Source: CAZCPB01 sp044223975
GTDB lineage: Bacteria; Planctomycetota; Phycisphaerae; Phycisphaerales; UBA1924
Assembly: GCA_044223975.1 (NCBI GenBank)
Contig: JBGALI010000038.1
Location: 1 to 10,554, forward strand
DNA length: 10,554 nt
Direction of reading: 5' to 3'
In this document: positions 1 to 8,480 of the stretch, piece after piece
How the letters are laid out: each line of letters opens with the position of its first letter
How positions within the stretch are numbered: position 1 is the stretch's first letter
Translations under genes and position numbers: made by a program
The notes under the pieces: model-generated
Databases searched by the model: none
Told to the model about the DNA's origin: nothing
The model's input: the letters and a program-made list of their open reading frames with translations, nothing else

Positions 1-1100
<1,100 letters not shown>

Positions 1101-1275
1101 ACCAGCCGCCGCGGCTTTCAACCGGCGTGCCCTCACGGGCCCGTCCGCTGATCGCCCGGCCAGGCGCTTTAAATCTTGTCGCGCGGTCGAGCCTTCCGAA
1201 AGGGAGACAAGCCCGCAGCATTCGCTCTTCACCCGAATTCAACTTCCGGGTCCGTCGAAAGACGGATCCGGGATT
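1101..1275 (+). other. 23S-5S internal transcribed spacer with processing-type hairpin
   Basis: The spacer between 23S and 5S is about 175 bases and contains no tRNA. Its main feature is a strong hairpin at 1246-1271: an 11-bp stem (CCGGGTCCGTC with GACGGATCCGG, one G-U pair) closed by a GAAA tetraloop. It ends about five bases before the 5S helix. A smaller CCTT/AAGG hairpin lies near 1193-1204. Position and strength suggest an rRNA processing site, for example an RNase III-type stem, but this is inference. Confidence 0.75.
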
Positions 1276-1384
1276 TGTCGGTGACCATAGGCGTCGGGAG
1301 ACACCTGTTCCCATCCCGAACACAGCAGTTAAGCCGACGCCGCCGATGATACTGCACTGCGGGAAAGTAGGTCATCGCCGACTT
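1276..1384 (+). rRNA. rrf: 5S ribosomal RNA
   Basis: The sequence contains the typical 5S core CCCATCCCGAACACAGCAGTTAAG and a loop E/helix IV part ending GGGAAAGTAGGTC. Helix I is an 8-bp pairing of GTCGGTGA (1277-1284) with TCGCCGAC (1375-1382). The molecule is only about 106-109 bases, against 120 in E. coli, with helix IV shortened (ATACTGCACTGCGGGAAAGTAGG). From memory, planctomycete 5S rRNAs are known to be short, about 109-111 bases, which fits the proposed lineage. It is the last gene of this rRNA unit and is followed at once by a terminator. The ends are estimated from helix I. Confidence 0.93.
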
Positions 1385-1386
1385 TT

Positions 1387-1426
1387 GACCCCTCTCAGGT
1401 AAACCTGGGAGGGGTCTTTTCATTTT
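1387..1426 (+). terminator. Rho-independent terminator of the rRNA operon
   Basis: The 13-base arm GACCCCTCTCAGG (1387-1399) pairs with CCTGGGAGGGGTC (1404-1416), with one G-U pair and a TAAA loop. It is followed by TTTT and, after CA, TTTTT. It starts three to five bases after the 5S helix, so it ends the rRNA transcript. Confidence 0.93.
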
Positions 1427-1577
1427 TGCACGGTTCGCATCGCGCGCGAGGTACGCACGCGCTGCGAGGTCCCGCCGGCGCCGGTCCTCGGAATTGCCCC
1501 GCCTGTCGGGCGCGGCTCTGCGCCGCGATTCGCCCGCGATGCATCACGGGGCGGTCCGATTCGTATAGCCTGACGCC
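1427..1577 (+). promoter_or_regulatory. Leader region of the DUF2330 gene with a -10-like box close to the start
   Basis: This 150-base GC-rich gap separates the rRNA terminator from the DUF2330 gene. A -10-like box TATAGC at 1564-1569 lies only 8 bases before the ATG at 1578, and no Shine-Dalgarno is visible between them. If the box is used, the mRNA would be leaderless or nearly so. I see no good -35 element 16-18 bases upstream of it. Confidence 0.35.
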
Positions 1578-3101
1578 ATGAGGTCCGGGGGATTCATCGC
1601 GGCGCTGCTCGCGGCTGTGTGCTGGCTCGGCGTTTCTGCCGACCGGGCCTTGGCCGATGGAAAAATCTTCCAGGTTGCCGCGGCACCCGCCGAGATCCCC
1701 GGCCAGTCCGCCCTCATCCACTTTGCGGACGGCGTCGAGACCCTCGCGATCGAGACCCGGTTTGTCGGCAAGGGGACCGACTTTGCCTGGGTGGTCCCGC
1801 TGCCCGCCAAGCCGGAGATCACGCCGGCGACGGCGGGATTATTCCCGACGCTGAGGGCGACGGCGGTGCCGGAGCTTGCTCGCCCCCTCAACCTGCTGTG
1901 GGCGTTTCCCGCTTTGATCCTGGCGACGTGGGTGTTCGTCGGCACGAAATCGCGGCCGGTCGCAGGGGTGCTCTCCCTGGCGATAGCGATCGTCGGCACG
2001 GGCCTGCTCCTGCCGGCGCTGGGGCGAGCGCGGGGCGTGAAATCCGAACCAGCGACCGAAGTCCGCGTGCTGGAGCGTCGGGTCGTCGGGAGTTTCGAGG
2101 TTGCGACGCTGGAGGCCAGCGGTGCCGCCGAGCTGCGCGACTGGCTGAAGTCCAACGGGTTTTCGTTGCCGCCGGATTGCGATGCGGTCCTGGAGGGCTA
2201 CGTGCGCGACGGCTGGGTCTTCGCCGCGTGCAAGCTGCGCCGCGACGGCTCCACGGGCGCGACCGCGGCGACCCACCCGCTGGTGTTCCGGTTCAAGGCC
2301 GCGAGCGCGGTGTACCCCATGCGGTTGACCGGCGCCGGGGCCGGCACGCCGCTGAGCCTTGAGCTGTACGTGTTCGCCGATCGCGCGGCACGGTGCAACG
2401 GCCTTGAGGTCGAGCGCTGCCTGCCGACGGTGAGCGAGGAGCACGACAGCGTGCTGCCGCGTTCACGCCGGGCGATGCCGGTCTTCCACTCGACGCTCGC
2501 GACGCTGGTCGGCTCTGCGCCGATCATGACCAAGCTGGTGGGATCACTCGCTCCGGCGCAGATGGATCACGACCTGAAGCTGGAGTGGGCGGACCCCAGG
2601 CCGGTGAGCGACTTTGCCTACAGCTCCGGGGGTGCGGCGCTGGTGGGTTCGCAGACCGGTCTGACGATCGCGCTGGCGGCGTCGCTCGTCGCGGCCGTGC
2701 TCGCGGCGGTGGGGCGGATGGCGGATGCGCGAGCCAAGCAGATCGCGGGGCTTTCTCTTGTGGTGGGCGTCGGAGTGGGCGTTGCTCTCTACGCATACCT
2801 TCCGAGGACGCCGGTGATGAACGGGTACGCCATCAGGCAGGGGGAATCGGTTGTCGTCGACGCCGCGTACGACGCGGGAAGGGCTTGCGACACGAGGGGC
2901 ACGCCGCTGTTTGCCTCCTTCCGTGAGGCGTTTGATGAGCGGATGCGGGTGCTGCGCGACTTGGGCCGCGCTCCGGTACCGCGGGAGGAAGATTCGCCCG
3001 GAAATTATGCCGTGCGCGAGATGGACGGGTTTGCGTGCGTGTTCGGCTATGACGGTTCTGGGCGCGAGGTGTGTTGGGTGAGCGTCAAGCTGGGCAAATG
3101 A
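1578..3101 (+). CDS. DUF2330 domain protein, secreted and membrane-anchored
   Basis: The product is 507 residues. It starts with a signal peptide (MRSGGFIAALLAAVCWLGV, likely cleaved after ALA at residue 26). The first half matches DUF2330: a QSALIHF strand, then FVGKGTDFAWVVPLPAKP (residues 62-79), and after residue 155 the stretch VGSFEVATLEASGAAELRDW, the segment around NGFSLP and GYVRDGWVFAACKL. The cysteines usually seen at the N-terminus of DUF2330 proteins are absent. Two hydrophobic helices (about 104-122 and 128-150) split the domain, and two more lie at about 362-379 and 389-410. A C-terminal part of about 95 residues matches nothing I know. DUF2330 proteins have no established biochemical role, so none is given here. 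The ATG at 1578 is chosen because it gives the signal peptide directly. The gene follows the rRNA terminator and converges with the patatin gene. Confidence 0.85.
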   Translation: MRSGGFIAALLAAVCWLGVSADRALADGKIFQVAAAPAEIPGQSALIHFADGVETLAIETRFVGKGTDFAWVVPLPAKPEITPATAGLFPTLRATAVPELARPLNLLWAFPALILATWVFVGTKSRPVAGVLSLAIAIVGTGLLLPALGRARGVKSEPATEVRVLERRVVGSFEVATLEASGAAELRDWLKSNGFSLPPDCDAVLEGYVRDGWVFAACKLRRDGSTGATAATHPLVFRFKAASAVYPMRLTGAGAGTPLSLELYVFADRAARCNGLEVERCLPTVSEEHDSVLPRSRRAMPVFHSTLATLVGSAPIMTKLVGSLAPAQMDHDLKLEWADPRPVSDFAYSSGGAALVGSQTGLTIALAASLVAAVLAAVGRMADARAKQIAGLSLVVGVGVGVALYAYLPRTPVMNGYAIRQGESVVVDAAYDAGRACDTRGTPLFASFREAFDERMRVLRDLGRAPVPREEDSPGNYAVREMDGFACVFGYDGSGREVCWVSVKLGK

Positions 3102-3190
3102 CGCAACGCCAAGGTGAGGGGAAGCCCGTTCCCTGCGCGCGTCACCACACGGCGTGATAGTTGGGGCCACAACCAAGCGGCTTGGCGTGC
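3102..3190. other. Gap between convergent DUF2330 and patatin genes
   Basis: The two genes end facing each other across 89 bases. A short hairpin CCAAG-CGG-CTTGG lies at about 3172-3184, without a T-run on either side. No convincing intrinsic terminator is visible, so termination here may depend on Rho. Confidence 0.4.
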
Positions 3191-4411
3191 CTACCGCCCC
3201 GGCGCCTCCGGCGGCTGCTTCACCCAGTCGGTCCACGACGCCGGGTCGGCGCCGAGCTTTCGTCCAAGGTCCGCCAGCGAGTCCATCGTTTCCTTCTTGA
3301 AGTCGCCCGGCACCGGCGGGCGCCAGTCGTCGGGGATCGAGAGGACTTTCACCTTGATGTCGGTGTGGTATGCCGCGTTGACGTAATTGGCCTGCGCGGC
3401 AAGCCAGCGGATCTCGGCGAAGGTCGCCGAGCGGATGGCGGTCGCGAGGCTGGGCGCGACGATCGCGGGCCAGCGCGGCTGGACGGTCTTGGGGAGCTGG
3501 TTGGCCTGGTTGTTCACGATGATCCAGTAGCGAACCGTGGGCAGCGGACGGTCCGGGTAGCGGGTGCGCCAGAGATGGATAAACCCGATCGGTGATTCGG
3601 GGTCGAGCCGGAGCAGGACGTTGGCCGTGACGCCGCCGTCGGCGTAGAGCTCGCCGTCGATCGTGACCGGGGGGAACACCGCGGGGATCGCGGCCGAGGC
3701 GCGGAGCATGCGGCGGATGCGATCGCGGCTCTCGTCGGTGGTGGCCCTCTCCGCGAGTTTGCCGAGCTCCCACACGCGCTGCTCGCCGAAGTCGAGGTTG
3801 GTGGCCGAGATGGCCAGCAGGCGGCCGTCCCGGGCGCGGGCCGCGATGCGATCGATCATCGCGGCGTCGAACGCGGTGTTCAGGTCGCGCTCGAGGCCCG
3901 GGATCTCCATGAACGAAGGGAAGTTCGGAAGGAAGAAGAGCAGGCCGCGGGACTGCACCCAGTCGGTGCGGGGGTTGCGGTAGAACGTCTCGACCTTGAG
4001 GCACTCTTCGTCGGTGTCGAGGAACGCAAAGGGCGCGAGCAGGGCGCCGGTGCTGACGCCGGTGACGCCATCGAAATCGGGACGGCGTGCCGCGGGGTCG
4101 GCGATCTGCCCCCAGCCGACGAGCACGCCGGCGCCGAAGGCGCCGTAGTCGCCGCCGCCGGACATGGCGAGGATGTCGAGCGTGGGAGCGGGGCCGAGCG
4201 GGCTTTCGTGGTGCGCCTCGCACTTGGCGTAGACCCGATCGGTGAGGCGCCGGACCGCGTCGGCGAAGTCTTCGCGGGCCACCGCTTCATCGGCCTCACG
4301 ACGGGCGACCAGATCGGCGTCTGTGAAGGGTTCGCGTGATTGGGACGTGCACGCCCCACCGATGACAATCTGAACGGCGGCCACGATTGCGCCCCAGCGA
4401 AGGAAGGGCAT
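3191..4411 (-). CDS. Patatin-like phospholipase lipoprotein
   Basis: The product is 406 residues from the ATG at 4411. That start is chosen over the upstream ATG at 4579 because it gives a clean lipoprotein signal: MPFLRWGAIVAAVQIVIGGAC with the lipobox GGAC and lipid-bearing Cys21. The patatin catalytic signature is complete: the glycine-rich oxyanion loop SGGGDYGAFGAG (from residue 84), the nucleophile motif GVSTG with Ser120, and the DGG motif with catalytic Asp258 (YADGG). Patatin enzymes cleave acyl esters of phospholipids or other lipids with a Ser-Asp dyad. Here the enzyme should be tethered to a membrane outside the cytoplasm. A charged helical stretch (residues 28-70) precedes the catalytic domain, and about 145 residues follow the DGG motif. 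No Shine-Dalgarno precedes the start. Substrate and physiological role cannot be read from the sequence. Confidence 0.9.
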   Translation of the reverse strand: MPFLRWGAIVAAVQIVIGGACTSQSREPFTDADLVARREADEAVAREDFADAVRRLTDRVYAKCEAHHESPLGPAPTLDILAMSGGGDYGAFGAGVLVGWGQIADPAARRPDFDGVTGVSTGALLAPFAFLDTDEECLKVETFYRNPRTDWVQSRGLLFFLPNFPSFMEIPGLERDLNTAFDAAMIDRIAARARDGRLLAISATNLDFGEQRVWELGKLAERATTDESRDRIRRMLRASAAIPAVFPPVTIDGELYADGGVTANVLLRLDPESPIGFIHLWRTRYPDRPLPTVRYWIIVNNQANQLPKTVQPRWPAIVAPSLATAIRSATFAEIRWLAAQANYVNAAYHTDIKVKVLSIPDDWRPPVPGDFKKETMDSLADLGRKLGADPASWTDWVKQPPEAPGR

Positions 4412-4716
4412 TGGTGGGGGGCGAATGCCATACTCGGACGTGCGTGAGGAAAGTGTCATCGTGACGCAGCGTACCCGGCACCGGCCGTGTGGAGTTCGCG
4501 GAACGCAACTGCAGCCCGCAGTTTCCCAATAACCGGGGATGCCGGGCCCGGGCGGGTCGTGGGGAGGGGTCTCGGGCAATATCCGTTCCTCCGGTGGCGT
4601 TCTGCCGTGCGGGGCCGGGAGGGCTGTTCAATCGTGACGGGCGGTTGTTCCCGGCGCATCCGAGTGTTTGAGCACGACGGGGCCGGCGCGGGGCGCGCGG
4701 AGAGCAGAGGACGGCA
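4412..4716. promoter_or_regulatory. Divergent promoter region between patatin and hydrolase genes
   Basis: These 305 bases separate two divergently transcribed genes for exported hydrolases. For the patatin gene, a -10-like TATGGC (minus strand, 4432-4427) lies 15 bases before the ATG. For the hydrolase, AGAGG at 4706-4710 is a modest Shine-Dalgarno six bases before the ATG at 4717; its promoter is not clear. A hairpin with AACTGC/GCAGTT arms (4507-4512 and 4518-4523) and a GC palindrome CCGGGCCCGG (4542-4551) are present, but neither has a T-run. I see no small gene here. Confidence 0.5.
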
Positions 4717-5850
4717 ATGACGAAGTCCATCGGTATCGCCTCCATCGTGGTGTTTCTGGCGGCCCTGGTGCGGTCGCTGGTGGGGGCGATCGACGACCTG
4801 CCCAAGCCGGTGGCGCCGGCGAAGGAAGTGGGCGTTCCCTTCGACCGCTACGAGGTGAAGGACGAGCTGTCGCGCGATGTGACGTATTACCTCTCGACGC
4901 CGCCGAAGGAATCGGCGGGGAAACCGCTGCCGCTGGTGCTGTGGGTGCAGGGGTCGGGGTGCGATTCGCTGTTCAGCAAGACGCCGGACGGGCGGGTTGG
5001 CGGCGGCCTGCAGAACCTGGTGCTCAAGGAGAGCAAGGGACGCTGCCGCGTGATGGCGGTGGAGAAGCCGGGCGTGAAGTTCTGCGATTCCCCGGCGCGT
5101 CACGGCACGTGCGATGACTGCTCGGAGGAGTTCAAGAACGAATACGCGGCAGACCGCTGGGCGGTGGCGCTCGAGGCCTCGCTGCGGGACGTGATCAAGC
5201 GGCCCGACATCGACCGCGGGCGGGTGCTCGCGGCCGGACATTCCGAGGGCGCGTCGATGGTCGCTAAGATCGCGGCGGATGTGCCGGAAGTGACGCACGT
5301 CGCGTGCCTGTCGGGCGCGGGGTCGACGCAGCTGTTCGACATGGCGCAGATCGCGCGGCAGGGGCTGTCGGGCGGCGGGCCGCGCGGCGGGCCGAACGCC
5401 GAGCAGAGCGGGCCCGACGGCGCGGCGATCGGGGGCGAGGACGCCGAAGCCCGCGAGGCGCGGGTGGAGGATGTGTACCGCCAGGCCGCGGAGATCGCGG
5501 CTGACCCCGACAGCGTAACCAAGACGGCGTGGGGCCACACGTTCAAGCGCTGGTCGTCGTTCTTCCGGTTGTCGCCGGTGGCGGAATTGAAGAAGAGCCG
5601 CGCCAGGATCTATCTTGCGTACGGAACCGCGGATCAATCCGTTCCGGTCGAATCGAACGATCTGGCGCGGGCGGAGCTGTTTGCCGCGGGCAGGGATGTG
5701 ACGTGCGAGCGGATCGTGGGGGTCGATCACGGGTACCAGAAGCCCGGCGAACAGGGCTACGCGGGGATGAACGCGATCATCGGGCGGGTGGTCGAGTGGT
5801 TCCTGTCCGAGGCGGTGCGCGGCGCGGCCGAGGCGTCGAGCCAGCGGTGA
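4717..5850 (+). CDS. Secreted alpha/beta hydrolase
   Basis: The product is 377 residues with an N-terminal signal sequence (MTKSIGIASIVVFLAALVRSL, probable cleavage near VGA at residue 24). The alpha/beta-hydrolase triad can be placed: nucleophile Ser176 in the elbow GHSEG, acid Asp306 in YGTADQSVPV, and His338 in VGVDHGY, in the order and spacing of the fold. The oxyanion strand LVLWVQGSGCDS precedes the elbow. Seven cysteines, three of them in CDSPARHGTCDDC (123-135), suit an exported protein with disulfides. A Gly/Pro/acidic insert (about 216-243) falls where a lid or cap would sit. The fold suggests an esterase, lipase or peptidase of the dienelactone hydrolase/prolyl oligopeptidase type; the substrate is unknown. 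AGAGG lies six bases before the ATG. The kinase gene follows 81-102 bases downstream, in the same direction. Confidence 0.85.
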   Translation: MTKSIGIASIVVFLAALVRSLVGAIDDLPKPVAPAKEVGVPFDRYEVKDELSRDVTYYLSTPPKESAGKPLPLVLWVQGSGCDSLFSKTPDGRVGGGLQNLVLKESKGRCRVMAVEKPGVKFCDSPARHGTCDDCSEEFKNEYAADRWAVALEASLRDVIKRPDIDRGRVLAAGHSEGASMVAKIAADVPEVTHVACLSGAGSTQLFDMAQIARQGLSGGGPRGGPNAEQSGPDGAAIGGEDAEAREARVEDVYRQAAEIAADPDSVTKTAWGHTFKRWSSFFRLSPVAELKKSRARIYLAYGTADQSVPVESNDLARAELFAAGRDVTCERIVGVDHGYQKPGEQGYAGMNAIIGRVVEWFLSEAVRGAAEASSQR

Positions 5851-5852
5851 GC

Positions 5853-5952
5853 GACGGGACGATCTTGGGGGTTGACGACGATATGGATGCTGGTCTGATG
5901 CGGAACCGGGTACGCTCTCGGGGCGGCTGTTGTGCCGCTCGAAAAGCACCCG
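5853..5952 (+). promoter_or_regulatory. Leader region of the kinase gene
   Basis: A -10-like TACGCT at 5911-5916 follows GG, giving GGTACNCT, the same form as the box before the DUF167 gene. It lies 15 bases before an in-frame GTG at 5932 and 36 bases before the ATG at 5953. A TTGACG occurs at 5872-5877 but is too far from the box to be its -35. No strong Shine-Dalgarno precedes either start. Confidence 0.3.
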
Positions 5953-8391
5953 ATGGATCCCAGCACACCGAATGTTCCTGAACCCGTCGATCCGCGCCAC
6001 CGGGCGCGATCTGACGATCCCACCGTGATGGGTCCGGCGCACCCCGCGGCGGGCTCGGCGTCGACAAATTCGATCGCGAGCGAAGCGGGCGTCGGGCCGG
6101 GCGAGAACGCATCGACGCCGGTGATGATCGGGCCGTACCGCGTCGTGAAGCTGATCGGCGAAGGCGGGTTCGGCAACGTGTACCTGGCCGAGCAGGACCG
6201 GCCCGTGAAGCGCACGGTCGCGGTGAAGGTGATCCGGCCGGGGATGGACTCGGCGGGCGTGGTGGCGCGGTTCGAGGCCGAGCGCCAGGCGCTGGCGGTG
6301 ATGGACCACCCGTGCGTCGCCAAGGTGTTCGACGCGGGGACGACGCCGCCGAGCGCGGGCTTGCGCCCGTACTTCGTGATGGAGTACGTGCCGGGCGAGC
6401 CGATCACGGACTACTGCACGCGTGCGGGGCTCTCGACGCGGGCGCGGCTGGAGCTGTTCATCCTGGTGTGCGAGGCGGTGCAGCACGCGCACCAGAAGGG
6501 GATCGTCCACCGGGACCTCAAGCCCTCGAACATCCTGGTGAGCGTGCAGCGCGTGGGGGAGCGCGAGGTGGCGCTGCCCAAGGTGATCGACTTCGGCATC
6601 GCCAAGGCTGTGAGCGAGCCATTGACCGACCGGCCCGCGGTCACGGCGCAGGGCCAGATGATCGGGACGCCGGAGTACATGAGCCCCGAGCAGGCGGTGG
6701 GGAGCCGGCAGGATGTGGACACGCGGACCGATGTGTACGCGCTGGGCGTGGTGCTGTACGAGCTGCTGACGGGGACGCTGCCGTTTGATTCTGACCGCCT
6801 GCGCGGCGCTTCCTTGTTCGAGGTCCAGCGGATGATCCGAGATGAGGAGCCGCCGCTGCCGAGCGTGCGACTGGACACGGTGGAGAGATCGGCGCGAGCT
6901 CTGGGGTCAGCGGCGCTGTCGCGCGAGGCGGCGCGATCGCGCCAGCTGCGCGGCGACCTGGACTGGATCACGATGCGGGCGATGGAGAAGGACCGGGCCC
7001 GCCGGTACCAGACGCCCGCGGCCCTGGCGGACGATGTGCGGCGCCACCTGGCCGATGAGCCGGTGCTGGCGGGGCCGCCGAGCACGGTGTACCGCGTCGG
7101 CAAGTTCGTGCGGCGGAACACGCTGGCGGTGGTGTCGGGCGCGGTCGTGGTGGCGGCGCTGGTCGCGGGGCTGGGGCTGGCGGGGTACGGGCTCTCCAAG
7201 GCGCGGCGCGAGCGCGACGCGGCGATCGTCGCGGAGAGCCGCGCGGCACGAGAATCGCGGAAAACCAGCGAGGTGAACCTGTTCCTGCTCGACATGCTCG
7301 CGGCGGCCGACCCGCGCCTGGGGCGGGCCCGGGACATGACGGTGCGCGAGGCGGTGGACGAAGCCGCGGCACGGTTGGACGCGGACCCGCCGGGCACGCG
7401 CGACCCTGAGGTGGAGGCGGCGATCCGCGGCACGATCGGCTCGACGTACGGGCAGCTCGACCGGTTCGAGGAGGCCGAGAAGCAGCTTCGCGCAGCGCTC
7501 GCGCTGCGCCAGGGCGCGCTCGGGCGCGAGCACGCGGACACGGCGGCGGCGATGTGCGACCTGGGCGGGCTCTTGTGGGACCTGGGCAAGAACGAGGAAG
7601 CCGAGCGGCTCTGCCGCGAGGGAGTCGAGATCGGGCGGCGCGTGCTGGCGCCGGATGATCCGGGGCTGGCGACGTCGATCAACAACCTGGCAACATCGCT
7701 CAACGCGGCGGGGCGTGCGGACGAGGCGCTGCCGGTGTTCCGCGAGGCGCTGGCGATCCAGGAGAAGGCGTACGGCAAGCGGCACCGGGAGACGGCGCTC
7801 ACGCTGAACAACATCGCGCTGGTGCTGATGGGGATGGGGCGGAGGGAAGAGGCAGAGTCGGCGGCGCGCCAGGCCCTTGAAGTCCGCGCCGCGATCGGTG
7901 CCAAGACGTTCGAGCACGCGCAGGCGATGAACACGCTGGGCGGGATCCTGATGTCGGAGCAGAAGTTCGCGGACGCGGAGGTTCAGTTCCGCGCCGCGGC
8001 TTCGTTGTACGCCGAGATCGTGGGGCCCGCCCACAGCAGCGTCGGCGCGAGCCTGAACAACGTGGGCGGCGCGCTGTTCATGCAGGGAAAGTTCGCGGAG
8101 GCCGAGCCGGTGCTGCGGCGGGCGATCGAGATCCGGAGCGCAAGCCTGCCGCCGGGGAGCGTCGAGGTCGCGCAGGGGCACAAAAACCTGTCGCGGGTGC
8201 TCCGCGAATTGGAGAAGTACGACGACGCGGAGCGCGAGGGGCTGGAGGCGTACCGGCTGGCGACGACGGGGGATGAGAGCGCCCGGGCCGCCGCGGGCGG
8301 GATCGCGCTGGAACTTGTCGACCTGTACAGCGCCTGGGGGAAGCCCGAACAGGCGGCGGAGTGGAAGGCCAGGGCGGCGTCCGGAGGGTGA
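5953..8391 (+). CDS. Membrane Ser/Thr protein kinase with C-terminal TPR repeats
   Basis: The product is 812 residues from the ATG at 5953; an in-frame GTG at 5932 would add seven. A disordered N-terminus leads into a Hanks-type kinase domain with every key element: P-loop GEGGFGNV (69-76), VAVKVI with Lys92, catalytic loop HRDLKPSN (HRD at 186-188), DFG at 213-215, and GTPEYMSPEQ in the activation segment (SPE at 244-246). Asp, Asn and Lys are intact, so the kinase should be active. A single transmembrane helix follows at about 391-414 (LAVVSGAVVVAALVAGLGLA). From about 490 to 790 there are six or seven TPRs of the 42-residue kinesin-light-chain kind (for example NNLATSLNAAGRADEALPVF). The kinase should face the cytoplasm and the TPRs the other side, where they may bind a partner. 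Kinases of this design are common in planctomycetes; targets are unknown. Confidence 0.95.
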   Translation: MDPSTPNVPEPVDPRHRARSDDPTVMGPAHPAAGSASTNSIASEAGVGPGENASTPVMIGPYRVVKLIGEGGFGNVYLAEQDRPVKRTVAVKVIRPGMDSAGVVARFEAERQALAVMDHPCVAKVFDAGTTPPSAGLRPYFVMEYVPGEPITDYCTRAGLSTRARLELFILVCEAVQHAHQKGIVHRDLKPSNILVSVQRVGEREVALPKVIDFGIAKAVSEPLTDRPAVTAQGQMIGTPEYMSPEQAVGSRQDVDTRTDVYALGVVLYELLTGTLPFDSDRLRGASLFEVQRMIRDEEPPLPSVRLDTVERSARALGSAALSREAARSRQLRGDLDWITMRAMEKDRARRYQTPAALADDVRRHLADEPVLAGPPSTVYRVGKFVRRNTLAVVSGAVVVAALVAGLGLAGYGLSKARRERDAAIVAESRAARESRKTSEVNLFLLDMLAAADPRLGRARDMTVREAVDEAAARLDADPPGTRDPEVEAAIRGTIGSTYGQLDRFEEAEKQLRAALALRQGALGREHADTAAAMCDLGGLLWDLGKNEEAERLCREGVEIGRRVLAPDDPGLATSINNLATSLNAAGRADEALPVFREALAIQEKAYGKRHRETALTLNNIALVLMGMGRREEAESAARQALEVRAAIGAKTFEHAQAMNTLGGILMSEQKFADAEVQFRAAASLYAEIVGPAHSSVGASLNNVGGALFMQGKFAEAEPVLRRAIEIRSASLPPGSVEVAQGHKNLSRVLRELEKYDDAEREGLEAYRLATTGDESARAAAGGIALELVDLYSAWGKPEQAAEWKARAASGG

Positions 8392-8435
8392 AGGAGCGGT
8401 GCTCGCGTCGGGTGGGGTGGTCGCTGGGGGCGAGA

Positions 8436-8441
8436 TACACT
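8436..8441 (+). promoter_or_regulatory. -10-like box before the unknown 243-residue gene
   Basis: TACACT in the context GAGATACACTG lies in the 89-base gap after the kinase gene, 39 bases before the next ATG. No matching -35 is visible. It suggests the downstream gene can be transcribed on its own. Confidence 0.35.
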
Positions 8442-8466
8442 GTGAACAACGCCGCGGCGCTGCCGC

Positions 8467-8473
8467 GGGGAGG
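8467..8473 (+). promoter_or_regulatory. Shine-Dalgarno deciding the start at 8481
   Basis: GGGGAGG lies seven bases before the ATG at 8481. This is the clearest ribosome-binding site in the window. It favours 8481 over the in-frame ATG at 8361, which would overlap the end of the kinase gene. Confidence 0.8.
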
Positions 8474-8480
8474 TTTTGCG

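Noticed and set aside
4507..4551. Hairpin (AACTGC/GCAGTT) and GC palindrome as a terminator or attenuator
   Set aside because: Neither is followed by a T-run on either strand, and both are short enough to be chance.
4412..4579. Longer patatin start at the ATG at 4579
   Set aside because: The extra 56 residues would bury the lipoprotein signal inside the protein. The ATG at 4411 gives a proper signal with lipobox.
8361..8480. Longer start for the unknown gene at the ATG at 8361
   Set aside because: It overlaps the kinase gene and has no ribosome-binding site; the ATG at 8481 has GGGGAGG seven bases upstream.
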